Source: Baylisascaris procyonis (taxonomy: Eukaryota; Nematoda; Chromadorea; Rhabditida; Ascarididae). Taken from it: 64,000 nt of DNA. The stretch spans positions 186,001 to 250,000 of the forward strand of contig JAZARR010000149.1 in NCBI GenBank assembly GCA_037389465.1, written 5' to 3'. Both the position numbers and the translations under genes were made by a program. Below are positions 35,801-48,509 of the stretch, piece by piece. The notes under the pieces are model-generated. The model saw only the letters and a list, made by a program, of their open reading frames with translations, had not been told where the DNA came from and ran no database searches. Every line of letters begins with the position of its first letter. Positions within the stretch are counted from its first letter, which is position 1.

Positions 35801-38800
35801 AAGTATTCCTTCTCATCTTAATCTTAACAATAAAATTGCAGCAGTATGCAGTCAAGTCAGCGGAGGGTATCAGTCTCGAGTATCTCATCATCCCATTTTG
35901 CAAGGTGTAGTTTCATGCAATCGAGTCGAATATTGCGGCCAACTCGGGAGGTAATTGTAGAAGAACGAGAGGATACAGAGCCTGGGAGTTTGATTGATGA
36001 AAAACAGGTATGAGATTGTTCGTATTTGCAACTTCCTCTGAATGTATCCAGGTATTTTCTATCATATCTGTTTACAATTTTATTTGTGACATATTTTATC
36101 CTCCCTATTATTTTTCAATGATTTTATCATTTCGAATATCAATAATTGTAAACGAACAAGTTACTGATGACTACAGGTACGAGGTGATCGATGAGTGAAG
36201 TTCCTTTCAAATCGATATTTACTATTTTAGTTTCAAAGTCATTCTCTTACGTAGGTTCCGATTTTCTTTCCGTAACTTTAGCGAAATTAAATATAAAAAT
36301 TTCTTACGACACACTCAAGTAGTGGACACACTCTTTGAAATAAAATATGCATACTGCAACAGTTTTAATATTCGTAAATGTTGGTTATGACTCGTATGCA
36401 AATTTTGTTTAGATAAAATATTTCAGGATCGTAAAAAACATCGTGAAGGTTTGTGGCAATTATATACGAAAAGTGATGGTAATTTTGGTAAATTGATCGC
36501 TGCAACTGTTCTTTCGGCGATACGAGGTATGGAATTGCCCGCATATGCTCTCATTTTTAAATTCTCATTCAACGGTTTTGCCAGCGACGATGAGAATGTG
36601 ATGATGCGGGAGCTTCTCAACGTATTCATCGCCTATGTAGCACTTGGATTTGCATGCCTTATCGCAATATTTTCCGCTGTATGTTTATTGACTATATTCA
36701 TTTTTCTTCTTATTCTTATACAGTTATCGTTCCTTTATTCGTGTCAACTGTCCATTGTACAGTGCAGCTGGGTGTATCCTGCACAGTGTGTGCTTTTGCG
36801 CAATTTATGCGGTACATGGTCCTATTTTCCACCTATAGAAATCGATGCAGGTTGACATGATGTGGCAATTGAAGGTCAAAGAAAACAGAAGCTGACGTTT
36901 TGTTTTATTATCGTTTAGTTGACGGCATTTTAGCTCGAAATTTTGAGTGCTAGTTGTAAAGAAAGTTTCCTTTCATTTTCATTCTTGAAATTTTCTTGAA
37001 CATAATGTTTCACTCAGTTTTTCCCCATCTATCTGCATCGATTTCGCTAAAATTGAGTGCAGATCGTCAGCTTTTGAATGCCAGTAAGTAATAAAGTTTA
37101 TGCATGTAAATTATATTCAAAGCGTAAAATTATAAAAGTTTCACGTCCATAACGATTCGGCCGAATATCTGCGAAGTGTTTGTATTTGCACCTGCGTTGC
37201 TCATCGTTTCGTGGCATAATGATCAAGCATAGGTCGGGCCAGTTGGAAAGACCTCTCACTGTTACTGACCGAGCAGGCCCTAAATAACCCACTGGTAAAA
37301 CGATGTACAAAATTCAAAGTAACGACCTCATATACATAACCTAAAGGGCACTTATTTTACTTATTTTGTGATAAATAGAATAAAATAATTCAGCAATCTT
37401 CCCGATGAGCAATTCAGATATCTTTAAGACGTTCTGCTTTGGATGGGCAGCCGAAAGTATTGTCGATTCATTAAGACTTCGAGCACTACGTAATGTTCTT
37501 TATCAAGATGCAAGTTATTTCGATGACCCCCATCGAAGTCATGCTATTATCGTGACGAGAATATCAACCGATGCGCCAAATATTAAAGCAGTAAGTAGCT
37601 AAAACCTTATGTAGTATGTTGTTGAATAATTAATGATTTTTGATTTTTTTACTCATATTTTTGTTGTTGCTGTTATTGTTTTTATATTCAAATTAAAATC
37701 GATAGTAATTGCTTCTATATTTAAACAGTTGATCAGATCCGGTAAGGCAGTAATGCTTTTGGTGAAGGTGTATGATTTAAGACTTACTTTATAAATATAA
37801 GACATAAGGGCATGAGCGAACACTTACGACGTAAAGGCCGTTTTTTCTGCGACAAAGGATTATGCATGCAGCAATAAGGAATTAACCAATGATACCATCA
37901 TTGAACTGCTTGACTGGTTGAGTCATTATAATAAGTGGCATGCATATTCGATTAGCTAATACTATGCGAAGGTAGTTAGGGATCGGTGGGTGGGGTGAGG
38001 GGGGTGGGAAAGGGTGGAAGGGGGGAGGGGTCGGGGAAGAATCATTCCATCCAGATTATTGTACCATATTCTTTGTTGTTCTAGTCATCTTCTTTGCCTA
38101 ATGTCTACGGTGGCCATATTTACACGAACATTTTTACTTGCTCATTTGACTGTTTTTGAGGAATGCTTTTAACAAAATACACTTATGGAAATGTATAGTC
38201 AAATCCAGCGATTGTTGCAATCCTGAGAAACAAAAGAAAAAAGTTATGAAATACAACCCCCTGTTTCTGATTGAAATGCTACGGTACACGTGAAGAATAT
38301 TTTTCAGGCACTTGATTCACGAATGATGCAAATTGTAAATAATTTCGCAGCAATTATTGCTATGGTCATTGTGTCGTTGATTTTTTCCTGGGAAATTGGT
38401 CTGTTAGGAACGACATGTTTTATTCTACTCATGATAGGTCAGTACTTTACTGCTGATCAGATGCAGCATTGTAACGATGTGGCTATAAATAACGACGTAA
38501 CTGGGCAGGTTAATCCTCGCGTTTTTTCCTGCTTATTTGTTTTTGTTTTTCCTGTTCAGTGGGAAGAAAGGACACATTTCGAGTCTCGATTTTGTTCCGA
38601 GTCCTGGTCTGTGTAAATACTGGTTTTCACCAACCTTTCTGTGTCTGTGAAAAATATGCATAGACAAGGTTTTATGTTACCTAGTTGCTAATGGTAATGG
38701 AGATTAGAGTCATAAGGTTGAAGATTAGAGTTGAGACCGGTATCTTATATGTGGCACTTGCATGGCGTTCGACTGAACCAACGTACCCTCCACTTGTACC

Positions 38801-41800
38801 TAACCTTTTGATTGTATGAATTTGAGAGTTAGTAATTTTCTAGCCGGTGTTCTAGCAATGCTTGTTGTGTGTTGTCATCATTTTGTCACTTTTTACCTCA
38901 TCTGTATCGCCTTCCAACCCTCCTCATTTCTATGTCATATCCTTGTTCTGCTCGTGTACCGTTGGTCATATATTAATAACTTAGCGGACTAATGCGTTTT
39001 TAGTTGGCCATCGAAATAATCGAGCAAGTCCGAACAATACAATTACTTACTCGTGAAGAGCATTTCCACGCCGAATACGATGAGCAACTTCACAACGTAT
39101 TAAAATATCAAAAGAAGAGTGGTCCCTATGAGGCGTTATTATTTGCAGTCACCTCTTCATTTATGTATTTTACGGATATGGCATCTTATGCACTTGGCAT
39201 ATCACTTATCTATCATGGTCTCGCGATACCGGCAAACGTATTCACGTAAATTTCACGTTGATTTTTTTGGCTTCATAATCAACATTTTGCCAAGAAAGCG
39301 AAAATTTTTCCGGTGCAAATTGCAGTCCAAATTTTGCAGGTCTACTTCTTTCCTCGTTGGGTAAATAAAGGTTATGTGCAAGAATGGTAACTCGTGGCAC
39401 CCTTTTCTATTAAATCAAACTAAGCGAGCTTATCTTCTTGATGAAGAAAAGGACTTGTGGTCCTATTCCTTTTATTCTTGTATAGTTATTTATATTTTTC
39501 TATTCATCTAGGCTGCTGAACGCATGCAAGTGAGAGCGCATTATTTTATAAATATATAGAATGCTTTACTTCACTGTTTTCAGCCCTTGAACTTTCAAAA
39601 ATGTCTCGATGCTCTTCATTATGGAATATGCGATTGCTTCATGTTTTAAATGAGTTGTTCATTATATAAAAATATTTGAACTTAATTTAAAATTCAACGA
39701 ACTTTGATTCATGTAATTTATATGTTGCAAATAGAAATTACGAAGAAAGCAAAAAAAAAGAAAAAAAAAAGATGTAGTGTTTAATCAGTGTCTCTTTTCT
39801 TATTGAATTATGTCAAAAAAATTTCAACTTGGATTTACGAATTATTCGACGACTATCGCTTTCTAGGGCAGCGGTTTCAATAACAACTGGTGGATGGGCG
39901 CTAATTATGGTTTCCGGTTGTTTAAATACGTTTATTTTGGCTGCACCGGCATCAGATTCGTTATTTAGAATTGTCAACGCAAAGAGTACTACAGGCGATA
40001 TTGATGTTGGACAACGGCCGGTGTGTCGTTTTTAATGACTATTCGATTGCTGAGAAGCGTTTTTTCCCCACGTATATAGGAAGTACTCGATACATTTCCC
40101 GTTTTCCCACGTATGGATTTTCAAACAACCGGAAGCATTCGACCAAATCGCTAGAAGAAATAAAGATTGGAACAGCAGAAAAAGAAAAATATTTAAGCAA
40201 ACTGTACAACTGAGATGGAGATATCAGCCACCAGCGCAAGATTGGAAAAGATACAGCGAATGGGCTAGGCGATAGTGATCTCGAACATCTTGGCGCCTGT
40301 GCATGCCGAATGTCTAACAACTGTGAGATAGAAGCGCGATAGATCAGTTTGAACGAAAATTTGCTGCGTTACTCCAAAGCTTGCGAAAATCTTTTCCTCG
40401 GTGGACTTTATTTTAGTCAATTATCTGTAAAATATAACACTTCTAAGTAATCGAATATGATTATATAGATTTTGTAAGCTATAATATCATAGTTCACTCG
40501 TTCAGCTAAAAGGTTTTTCTAATGCATTTTGAGGTTGGTTTTGCTTTAAACACAATCTCGTGCTGAGGGAAAATTTGTCCTTTTAGAATGTTTTAGTGTC
40601 ATTTTTGCCACGGATTTTAAAAGTATTTCTTCTTTATAGGGTATTGAAGGTAAGGTGGAATTCAAAAACGTCCGCTTTTCGTATCCTACAAGACCAAATC
40701 AGATTATTCTCAATAGACTTTCGTTCACGGCATTCAAGGTATTTACTACATTTCATTTTTCTTTGCATTTTTTCGTTATTTTCGCCCACATTAAAGGCAC
40801 ACCTTATCTCATTGCGCACTGTGTTGAAATCTTTGACACTGCTCGAGGCCAGTAATCTTACTTTCGAACACTTTTAAGTTTTGTCACTGCAATTTGCACT
40901 GACAGTCATCCTGTCTAGTGAGTGCGTTATGGGGTTTATTAAAAAGCAGTGCGTCGGCCTGGAATCGAACCCGGGCCGCCCGCGTGGCAGGCGAGCATTC
41001 TACCACTGAACCACCGACGGGAACGAAGATGTGTACCCTCGCTCACCATGAGCTAAGATCGCATTGAAGCACTTGATCCTCCCAACGTCTGATATATTTT
41101 TACTATATTATAAGACTTTCGAGAGCAGTATACACGACGATGAGTTGATCAACAATTCTTTCAGGGTCAAACAGTTGCAATTGTTGGTCCATCAGGTAGT
41201 GGCAAAAGCACCGTTATCTCTTTGTTGGAACGCTTCTATCAGTTCAGTGATGGACATGTGGTCAGTCACGGTTATAATTACAGCATTTCACTTATTAAAA
41301 TCCCAGGGGTTCATTACGCTTCTGTAGAAGAAAGCACATATCCTCTGGTTATATGAAGTTATTCAATCTGCTGAATAGCTTTTGAGTCGGATGAATTCAA
41401 TTGTTTATTGCTTATCTTTAGCATAGGACCTGACTGTGAGGATAACGACTTCATTTACTGAATTCTTTGAGGAATTCTCTAACCTGGAACTTCAAAACCT
41501 TTACGCAACAAGTTGTCCATAATATCTTTATGTAGCGATATGTTAGAGGTGATCCCATTATGCAACAACTCGTTAAAAGTGGTACGAAGTGTTGAATAGT
41601 CTCAGTGAATAAATGCGGAAAATGGTTTTCACTGGAAAAAGAAATGTAGTAACGGCACCCCATCGACAGGTGATGACTGCTTATTGCATAAATTAACGGT
41701 GATAGTCCTTGCCGATCGAATCATCACTCATCGTACCTTCTATGAGGTTACGTTCTAGAAGGTTGACGGTAATTTACTTCCTGATGTCTCGTTACGATAT

Positions 41801-43781
41801 CTACGTGAGCACATGGCGTTGGTCGGTCAGGAACCAGTCTTATTTCACGGTACTATAGCCGAGAATATCCTTCTTGGTACAAGCGGTAAAACAGTGGAGG
41901 ATGTACGTAATGCTTGCAAAATGGCAAACGCACAAGGCTTTATCGAAGCAACACCTATGGTGAGCGTTTTGTTGTCTTGTTTGAGGTTTTGCCACAGTAA
42001 TTGCTAGTAAAGCCCCTGAGGTTGTTTCAAATCGTCAGGTGGTAATATAACGCATTAAGTCAAAGGTGGCTACCAATAGCTTTTTCTTATCCCGCATTCT
42101 CCAATTTATTACTACTCTCTACTTTGAAAGGAAAAAAGCAAATTTTGTGTGAAAAAAGTGTTTTGCAAGTTTTCAGTGGAACATGACAAAGTGAGAAACG
42201 CACATCACTGACCATGGCTGTAATTTTTTGTTCTGTCGATATAGAGCAGTAATTTTTCATAAGGCGAAGCTAATCTTTTTACGGATGTGTGGCTGTCTTT
42301 CACTAAAGGAGAGCACGGAGGAGTGAAGAGGAGCGAGCGGGGGGGGAGAAGAGAGGGGGATTAATAAAGAGGGAGGAGAGGGAAATGGAAAACTAAGACA
42401 GTTTCCATGCCCAGAATCTGTTAATTCAGCGATCTCGTGAACTTGCATCGTTTAGGAATCTTTTTTATTTCATGGACAGAAAGGAAACGGAAATTTCATC
42501 GTTTGTTAGAACTTTTGTCAATCAAAATTATTGTTGAATTTATATAAAATCGAATACTCAAATTAATGTTTCAATGGGGTGCCTGCTTTTTTTCAGTCGG
42601 AAATTTGAGTATTTTATGATTCTCAATATGAGGAGGAGAGAAAGAGAAAAGTATAGACTCCAATTGTTCTCCTAACCACGCCTCCCCCACCCCCATCCCC
42701 TCTCCTAAGAAAATTTAGCGTCACCTTCGCGTTTTCAATATTTGACATTTTTTTCTCAAAATTAATAAATACCTACGTTTTTTGAATAATTGATGTTTGT
42801 TTATTCAGGGTTATGATACGGAGGTGGGCGAACGTGGAGCGCAATTATCAGGAGGGCAAAAACAACGAATCGCAATAGCAAGAGCATTGATAAGAAACCC
42901 AAAAATATTACTTTTAGATGAAGCTACTAGTGCACTCGACGCGGATAGTGAAAGAGTAAGTGACATATATAAAAATTTATCTTAGAATGTTATTAGCAAT
43001 ATCACTTGCAGATATTTTCTATGAATTTCATATAAGCTTGAAAGAGTGAAACGATGATCATCAGCTTTTTATCGGCTGTTGCATCAGAGAAAGATCATTA
43101 ATCGAGGGGTAGGGGAAGAGGGAGGGGAGGGTGCAGACGCATTGGTCGATTGCACCATCCATTAAACTATATGTATTTGCGGCTTATATCAAGATAAACG
43201 AATTTAAAATTTATATGGTCATCGTATAACTCTGCTCACATGATCTAAAAAACCAGGTCCTACTTGCAAAGGTGGGGATGGAGGGGGAGGCAATATTGGG
43301 GAAAAGGTTCATCGGAACTATTTCCACCCCCCCAGAAATAATTCGCTGTTTGAATTATGTTATAATTGTTTCAAGTAGATTGCTTGAAGGAGATGTTTAT
43401 TTCAGAGGCGAAGATGTGGGGGGAGGGGGGGGAGGGGCTAAGGTTTTAAACAGCTATAGTATGAACGCCGAAGTTTTCTATAATCGAAAAAAAGAGATTT
43501 TGCGATGTAATACGGTACCTTTTATTTGTTTGCACAAAGATTTAAGTATAAATATTTCTCTTTTATAGGCAGTACAACAAGCACTTGATAAAGCAAGTGC
43601 GGGTCGAACTTGCATAACGGTCGCGCATCGTCTTTCGTCGATTCAATTTGCTGATCATATCTTCTTTGTTGAGAATGGCAAAGTTGCCGAACATGGAACA
43701 CATCAAGAACTTATCGAACTGGATGCTAAATATGCGGATTTAATTCGTAAACAAGACCTCAAGCCTTCGTTTACAAATTAA
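23864..43781 (+). CDS. P-glycoprotein, full-length ABCB multidrug transporter (25 exons, ~1,299 aa)
   Basis: ATP-driven plasma-membrane exporter of amphipathic drugs and xenobiotics, assembled from 25 exons: 23864-23973, 24148-24202, 26336-26458, 28098-28193, 28823-28956, 29380-29551, 30446-30687, 31020-31191, 31578-31772, 32208-32324, 32690-32818, 33638-33808, 34307-34409, 35270-35420, 35842-36007, 36427-36678, 37429-37590, 38308-38508, 39004-39245, 39867-40020, 40640-40738, 41165-41260, 41762-41959, 42809-42955, 43569-43781. Every junction agrees in phase and no internal stop remains. TMD1 occupies ~60-370. NBD1 has Walker [10 protein letters not shown] (424-432), the Q-loop (471-472), LSGGQ (528-532), Walker B ILLLDE (548-553) and the switch His 584. 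A charged linker (~620-715) follows. TMD2 lies at ~730-1040. NBD2 has GPSGSGKST (1090-1098), LSGGQ (1193-1197), ILLLDE (1213-1218) and His 1249. Both ATP sites keep their key residues, so it should be active. Length fits the family (~1,280 aa). Uncertain points: exon 3 could end at 26470 (four extra residues), and exon 17 needs an unusual TTTAAG acceptor. It is a member of the nematode pgp family; the paralogue number cannot be told from sequence alone. Confidence 0.95.
27318..27960. repeat. 24-bp GC-rich minisatellite (~27 units) in P-glycoprotein intron 3
   Basis: The consensus unit is 24 bp, GATTGTGGTTGCAGTCCCGG followed by TCCC, repeated about 27 times with point variants. Larger periods are overlaid: a variant pair (TAGCCTCGG...GATTGAAGATGC) recurs 216 bp apart (nine units), and the GATTGAGGATGCA variant recurs 263 bp apart (eleven units less one base, matching a one-C deletion near 27,559). 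Because 24 is a multiple of 3, several frames stay open on both strands, with 8-residue periods ([12 protein letters not shown] on plus, [12 protein letters not shown] on minus). It lies between exons 3 and 4 and is much more GC-rich than its surroundings. Confidence 0.95.
29556..29680 (+). repeat. Degenerate tandem repeat just after exon 6
   Basis: TTTTACGAAATATCA-like strings occur four times at ~24-50 bp spacing, starting a few bases after the exon 6 donor of the P-glycoprotein gene. It appears to be a locally expanded intron segment. Confidence 0.7.
37985..38036 (+). other. Potential G-quadruplex run in P-glycoprotein intron 17
   Basis: Eight G-runs of three or more lie within 52 bp on the plus (coding, hence RNA) strand, separated mostly by one to three bases. 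This greatly exceeds the four-run minimum for an intramolecular quadruplex. Another example, three long G-runs, is at 43,418-43,437 in intron 24. Confidence 0.75.
40950..41020 (-). tRNA. tRNA-Gly (anticodon GCC), possibly decayed
   Basis: The minus strand gives a 71-nt glycine tRNA lying antisense in intron 21 of the P-glycoprotein gene. It has the D-arm GTGGTTCAGTGGTAGAATGC, anticodon loop CTGCCAC with GCC at 40,988-40,986, and the T-loop TTCGATT. A T-run typical of a Pol III terminator (TTTTT, 40,945-40,941) follows the discriminator A after four bases. Two pairings are off: C1-C72 at the end of the acceptor stem (normally G-C), and a G-A mismatch inside the T-stem (CCGGG/CCAGG). It could be a working gene or a recently decayed copy; A-box and B-box sequences look intact. 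Confidence 0.85.
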
Positions 43782-45957
43782 TTTTTTACGAATTTTACGA
43801 ATTAACGAATTAAAACTTCGCTTGTGTATTTCTTTGTTCGTCTCATATATGTAGCACTCATAGGTGTTGTGTTATGTCTAACAGGGAAATGTTCTATAGC
43901 TAGTTTACATCGGTATATGCGTGTTACCTTTTGCAGTTTCTTTTTCTCTTGAAGTTGATATCGAAATTCATTCAAGTGCAAATTTTTAGCGTTATTTAAC
44001 AATATAGTTGATATCATTTCAGTAATGTAAGACTATAACCAGGGGGATTTTATTATTAGTAGTCGCTGAAAAAAATTAAGTTTGAAAATATTTTTCTTCA
44101 AAAAAGTTTCTGAGGAAATAAAACATAAATGTCCTCATATTTCCTGTCTAGCTACCATGTGGCAGTGACAAAATAAAAAAATCAGATATGTTGTGATACC
44201 GTACCCCTCTAATATTATGCATCTAGTACTTGTTGGCTGTGAATATGAACGACCGTCGTATCGTTTGATTGTTGTCTGTAAAAGATAATAAGCGGGGAAT
44301 TATAAATTCGAAAACTTTAAGCGGCTTCATCCGGGGTAACTATGTCGGTTTGTCGATCTTTCCCCATACTCCCTTCCCTTCTGCCCATATCTTTCCCAAC
44401 TCCTTTCCTTCGGTTCTTAATCCCTCCTTACATTTTCAAATGGTCCGACGCCCAAAACACATGTTTATTTCGTTGTAATATGCTCAAAGATTTTCTTTTC
44501 TTCGTTTCGCACGTACCTTATATGCTTATATGACTCAAATTTTTTCGTTTCTTCTAAAAGCGAATCCATATCAGAGGCAAGCCTAACCGTAATACGAATC
44601 TTTGCTAAATAAAAAGAATAATTTTTCCTTCTATATGAAATTTTGATCCAGTATTGCATTTTCATCGAAAAAATTTCAAATTTTCTTCCCGGAAAAGAAT
44701 TTCTTTGTTATGATTCTAAAATTTATTGCTTCATTAGATTTACCTATTATATGTATTATATTTACCGATTGTATGGTGAAAAATTTTCCAATAATAGACG
44801 TCCAGCGCTTACTTATGCTGTTAGTAATAAACGTTGGTATTTGCATATTGTCTTTTTAGAAATTGTCCATGGTGAAGGGTTCTCTTCCAGTAAAGTGCTT
44901 TTCCGTATTGAAATTTGGAGCACTATGATGCAACGTCGCTGCTTTCGAACCCGTGTTGACCTAATGAACGAAAAATCAGTTATCAAAAATAATTCCAATG
45001 CGATTTGTTTTACTCTAAAGTAATTGTTTCCTTTCGATTAATTGTCTGCCGCCTATGCTGCGCTTTGTAAATTTCTTATGGTCTGGATGAAGTCTGCCCG
45101 CAATCCGAGATTCATAGAGATCGATCACCCGTCGGTGACCGGATTCAGCCTAGACTCACCTATATCTGTTTGTGCGCACATCATGGAAACAAGATGTATG
45201 GTAATAGCGAATGAAACTGGAATTGCTGCGATGAAGATTCGGCTTCATTGGCATGCATCGCACTCTCTCCTGCCACCTACAAAAAGCCGGAACACGCACA
45301 TCGCCCTCTGGTGAATAATTAGGCTGTTCAATAAAATTTGGGCGTTATAGGAGTTCAAATTTTGCGGACTCCTCGAGTAAGCAACACCACTTTTAATAAT
45401 TGTGAGAGGGGAAAGTTGGGGGTGATGAGAGGGGGTAAGGCGGTTGGAGTGATGACTGTTTCATCAGAATTTCATCATGTGCTCTCGAACAACATTTCTA
45501 CCATATCATTCAGCAAAAGAAAACGCTAAGGACTGATCCTTGCACGAAATTCTCCACCTTAATTTAGCTGCGATAATGAAATTTTTTCGGGGGAAAAATC
45601 CGAAACTTTGGTGGTTGAGAGATAAAAATTATCAAAATTCAGTACGGATAGGATGATTTTCAACAGTTTAAGTGCAAATGGCAAAGAGTAGGGCAAACAT
45701 ATGTTTTAGAAATGCTTGAAATATACATAGCACTTTTTAGGTAACAAAGCCGTTTGTTCCAAAACAAAGGTTTTGAGGGCCACAATATTTGAGCTTAAAT
45801 TCTTTTGGAAAAAAGACTAGCTTTACAATCAGATTCCTAAAAAGAAAAGAAAAAAATAATTTATTGGCCTGACGTTTTTCATCTACTAATTGATTTTAGG
45901 TTAAAATTGATAAATTTCAAATGAAAATATTGGACGAAAGGAGAGAGAACGTAAAAG
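43782..45957. other. 3' flank of the P-glycoprotein gene, no gene seen
   Basis: A canonical AATAAA at 44,117-44,122, ~335 bp after the stop, is the first clear candidate polyadenylation signal for the P-glycoprotein transcript. Open frames in 44.2-45.5 kb have no family motifs and poor splice contexts. Confidence 0.35.
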
Positions 45958-46209
45958 TTATAAATGACGGCCGAGAGAGAAACGCAAATGAATATGAGGG
46001 TTTTGAATGGACTTTTTAAAGAGTATGATGTATTTGTTCGGTGGATTTGCCAAAAACACGAAAGTGAAGAAAAGGATCTCCCAAATGATCGCCCAGAAAA
46101 CGACTGCAGGCCTGATGCTTAGCCCGCGTATATGTGAGTGGTCAAATTTTTCCGCAGTTGATCCGATATTGCTTTCATCAACAGAACCCTCAAGCTGTCC
46201 CTTGGGCAT
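45958..46209 (-). CDS. Weak candidate exon with one membrane span
   Basis: An 83-codon open frame ends in TAA at 45,958. It has a hydrophilic acidic start (GSVDESNIGSTAEKF), then a membrane-like segment (PAVVFWAIIWEILFFTFVF) and a basic tail. The composition looks protein-like, but no family is recognised and the acceptor upstream (AAGGGACAG) is poor. It could be a terminal exon of a minus-strand gene with the candidate exons at 48.27-48.51 and 49.26-49.46 kb, though phases do not join directly and another exon would be needed. Confidence 0.22.
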   Translation of the reverse strand: MPKGQLEGSVDESNIGSTAEKFDHSHIRGLSIRPAVVFWAIIWEILFFTFVFLANPPNKYIILFKKSIQNPHIHLRFSLGRHL

Positions 46210-48267
46210 TTAATAGCATTTAATAGAGCCGAGCTTGGAAAATGCCTAAGCCGTACAATCGAAAAATGAAGCCGTTAGGTGGGACGAGGGCTGTATTGGG
46301 GGAAATTATTTTCTTCTTGAGGTGGTTCTTGTTGGGTCGATGATAGTGTATTAGTTGGAACTACAGCGAAGATAATCTTTTTTTTTGAGTTTTTAATAAA
46401 AAGATGTTTGTGGGCAACGGGTCGAAGATTATCTCTGCTCTTAGAAAAGATAATAATTTGCTGTGGGGAAGGATAATGAAGGGCGGGAGAAGTAAACTAA
46501 TAGCTTCAAGGCATTTTGGTGAACCACATTTCCATGTGAGTCTATAAGTTCGTTGTTTAACGTGAACGACTTTATGAACGGATCGGCGTCATTTGCATGT
46601 TTTTGAGTCAGTTAGGTGAGTCGATCTTAGAGACAATGCATGTACCTTGGATAGGAATAGTGCTACGAACGCAAGTAGTGGTGAAAGTAAACGATTTTAA
46701 GTTCCCGTTGGTAATAGGATCTGATCATGGTTTATTTTGTTTATGCATTCGTGAGCATGCCATCATGGTCTTGTTCATTCGAAGGATTTCAACACTTGCA
46801 ATTGCAATTTCCTCTTCTAGTAAAGAAACACTCTAGATATGTGTCAAAATATGAATGGTACACGTAAATATTTGAGTATGTGGTACTGATATGCAAATAA
46901 GATGTATAGATGAGTAAGCAATAATACAGGTGTAATAGCAATATCATTCGCGAAGGTGACTTAATGATATAGCAAGTCGGACTATTTGACCATTTTCACT
47001 GCACTAACCGTGCGTAGGTGAATTTGTGCAAGTCATCAAGGTGCTATTTTATTTAATGCTAATTTTTGCACATCATTTAGAAAGAATTCTTGGGAATTTT
47101 CATGATTGCACAAGTTCATTAATCGATTTTTCCATTTTTTTCATTTCTTTTTTCTTCCTTATCGATTTTTGAAGTATCAGAAACTTCAGAAAGGGCGACT
47201 GCTTTTTCTTCTGTGATAATGTGCTCTCTGAAAAATGATTTGTTTAAGAATTGTTTTATATTCTACAAATTTCCACAGAGCACTTATTCGTCATCGTAGG
47301 GCATAAAAAACAGAATTATTCCTCGCTGGGGCTAAAAATTTTTCTGTACTTTCAAAGTTGCTATATATCGCTTAGTGGGTCAAATTGGTCAGTCTTCTTC
47401 CCGGATATCACATGAATGCAAAAAAAAAAAATATTTGCTTCTTTTCACTTAGTATCATGTTAAACTTCAGTCTTAATGTTTATAATTATTCAATTAGTTC
47501 ATAGATAAATAGTTCATATAATAATAAAAAGTATCCGATTACGAAGTAAGTTAGTTTTTGAGCAGAATGTTATTGACAGCCATGAAGCTATGATGTGGAT
47601 GTTTTGCGCCAGTTGCTCTAGGGTATTCGTTTATCTACTTTTATGCAGTATTTTATAGCTTTTAAATCTATAGAACAAAAATTGTAATTCACCTTTCCGA
47701 TTTATCATCTACATGGCATTGAAGGCGTCGTCTTACTTTTGCTATCTTGTTGAAATCATTCATATAGCAATTTTGACAAAAATTTTCCCTCAACAAACTG
47801 AAAATAAATCGGCTGTTTATTTATTTTGAGCTAGGAGTTAGTAAGAATTATCCATCAACATTACGATTGCGACTGATTGATGCGACCATTGAATCGTTGA
47901 TCAATAAACGAAACAATGCGTATTGCGAAATTTTGATTATGGGCCATTCACGAGAAAAAAATCGATAAATTTAGGCAAAATTTTCCTATTCCTTAATATT
48001 TTGCTGGTTATTTACGGGTCAATTCAAACGATTATGAAACAAATTCATATTACCCCACTGCAGATGCAGAAATAGATGTATGTGATCGGGTTACATTACA
48101 TCACTGATAACAGAATAGCTGAAAAAGAATAGAGCACAAGTCATTGGAAGGCGACAACTCGGCTATAGAAGATTGCAGCGTTGAAAATATTAGGTGATTG
48201 AGTGAGAGTAATAAATGCCAGTACTTATTAATTAATAGTGCAATACTTTTTAGATATAAAAACACCT
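46210..48267. other. Intergenic stretch, no feature supported
   Basis: AT-rich, with frequent stops on both strands. A plus-strand frame at 46,597-46,836 has no splice partners or motif. Confidence 0.4.
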
Positions 48268-48509
48268 ACAGCATAAGATAGAGTCCAAGACCGCAGAAAA
48301 GTGTCGTCCCAATGCCACACAGCATGCCGACATGAGTGAGGCGCTTTTCTAATGTCTTCAAATTAATTATATTATTTATAAGGAAAAAATAGATGCCACA
48401 TCGAATAGGGCCCATATTTTTTGGTAGTTTACAATCATCGTAGTTCTGATATTTTTGACAATTCACAGCTGTAGTATTTTTGCTATCTTTTGAACTTAGC
48501 AACTATGTT
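48268..48509 (-). CDS. Candidate exon of a small membrane protein (minus strand)
   Basis: An open exon of ~80 codons is bounded on the minus strand by an acceptor (GAAACATAG|TTGCTAAG, ~48,509) and a donor (ATGCT|GTAGGT, ~48,268). It encodes a paired-cysteine stretch (NCQKYQNYDDCKLP) followed by a glycine-rich hydrophobic segment (GMLCGIGTTLFCGLGLYLM). Joined in phase 0 to the open exon at 49.26-49.46 kb, it gives a GLW motif followed by C-x7-C and then membrane spans. That is loosely like the first extracellular loop of claudin/PMP22-type four-span proteins. This reading is inference from sparse motifs; a tetraspanin-like C-terminus or a chance frame are alternatives. Confidence 0.25.

Noticed and set aside
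36787..36811. 25-bp microexon that would also restore phase between P-glycoprotein exons 16 and 17
   Set aside because: It would lengthen a membrane region well beyond family members, whereas the alternative acceptor at 37,429 gives the expected length without an extra exon.
45042..45314. 90-codon plus-strand open frame
   Set aside because: No motif, no convincing splice context or start region. Composition resembles neighbouring non-coding DNA.
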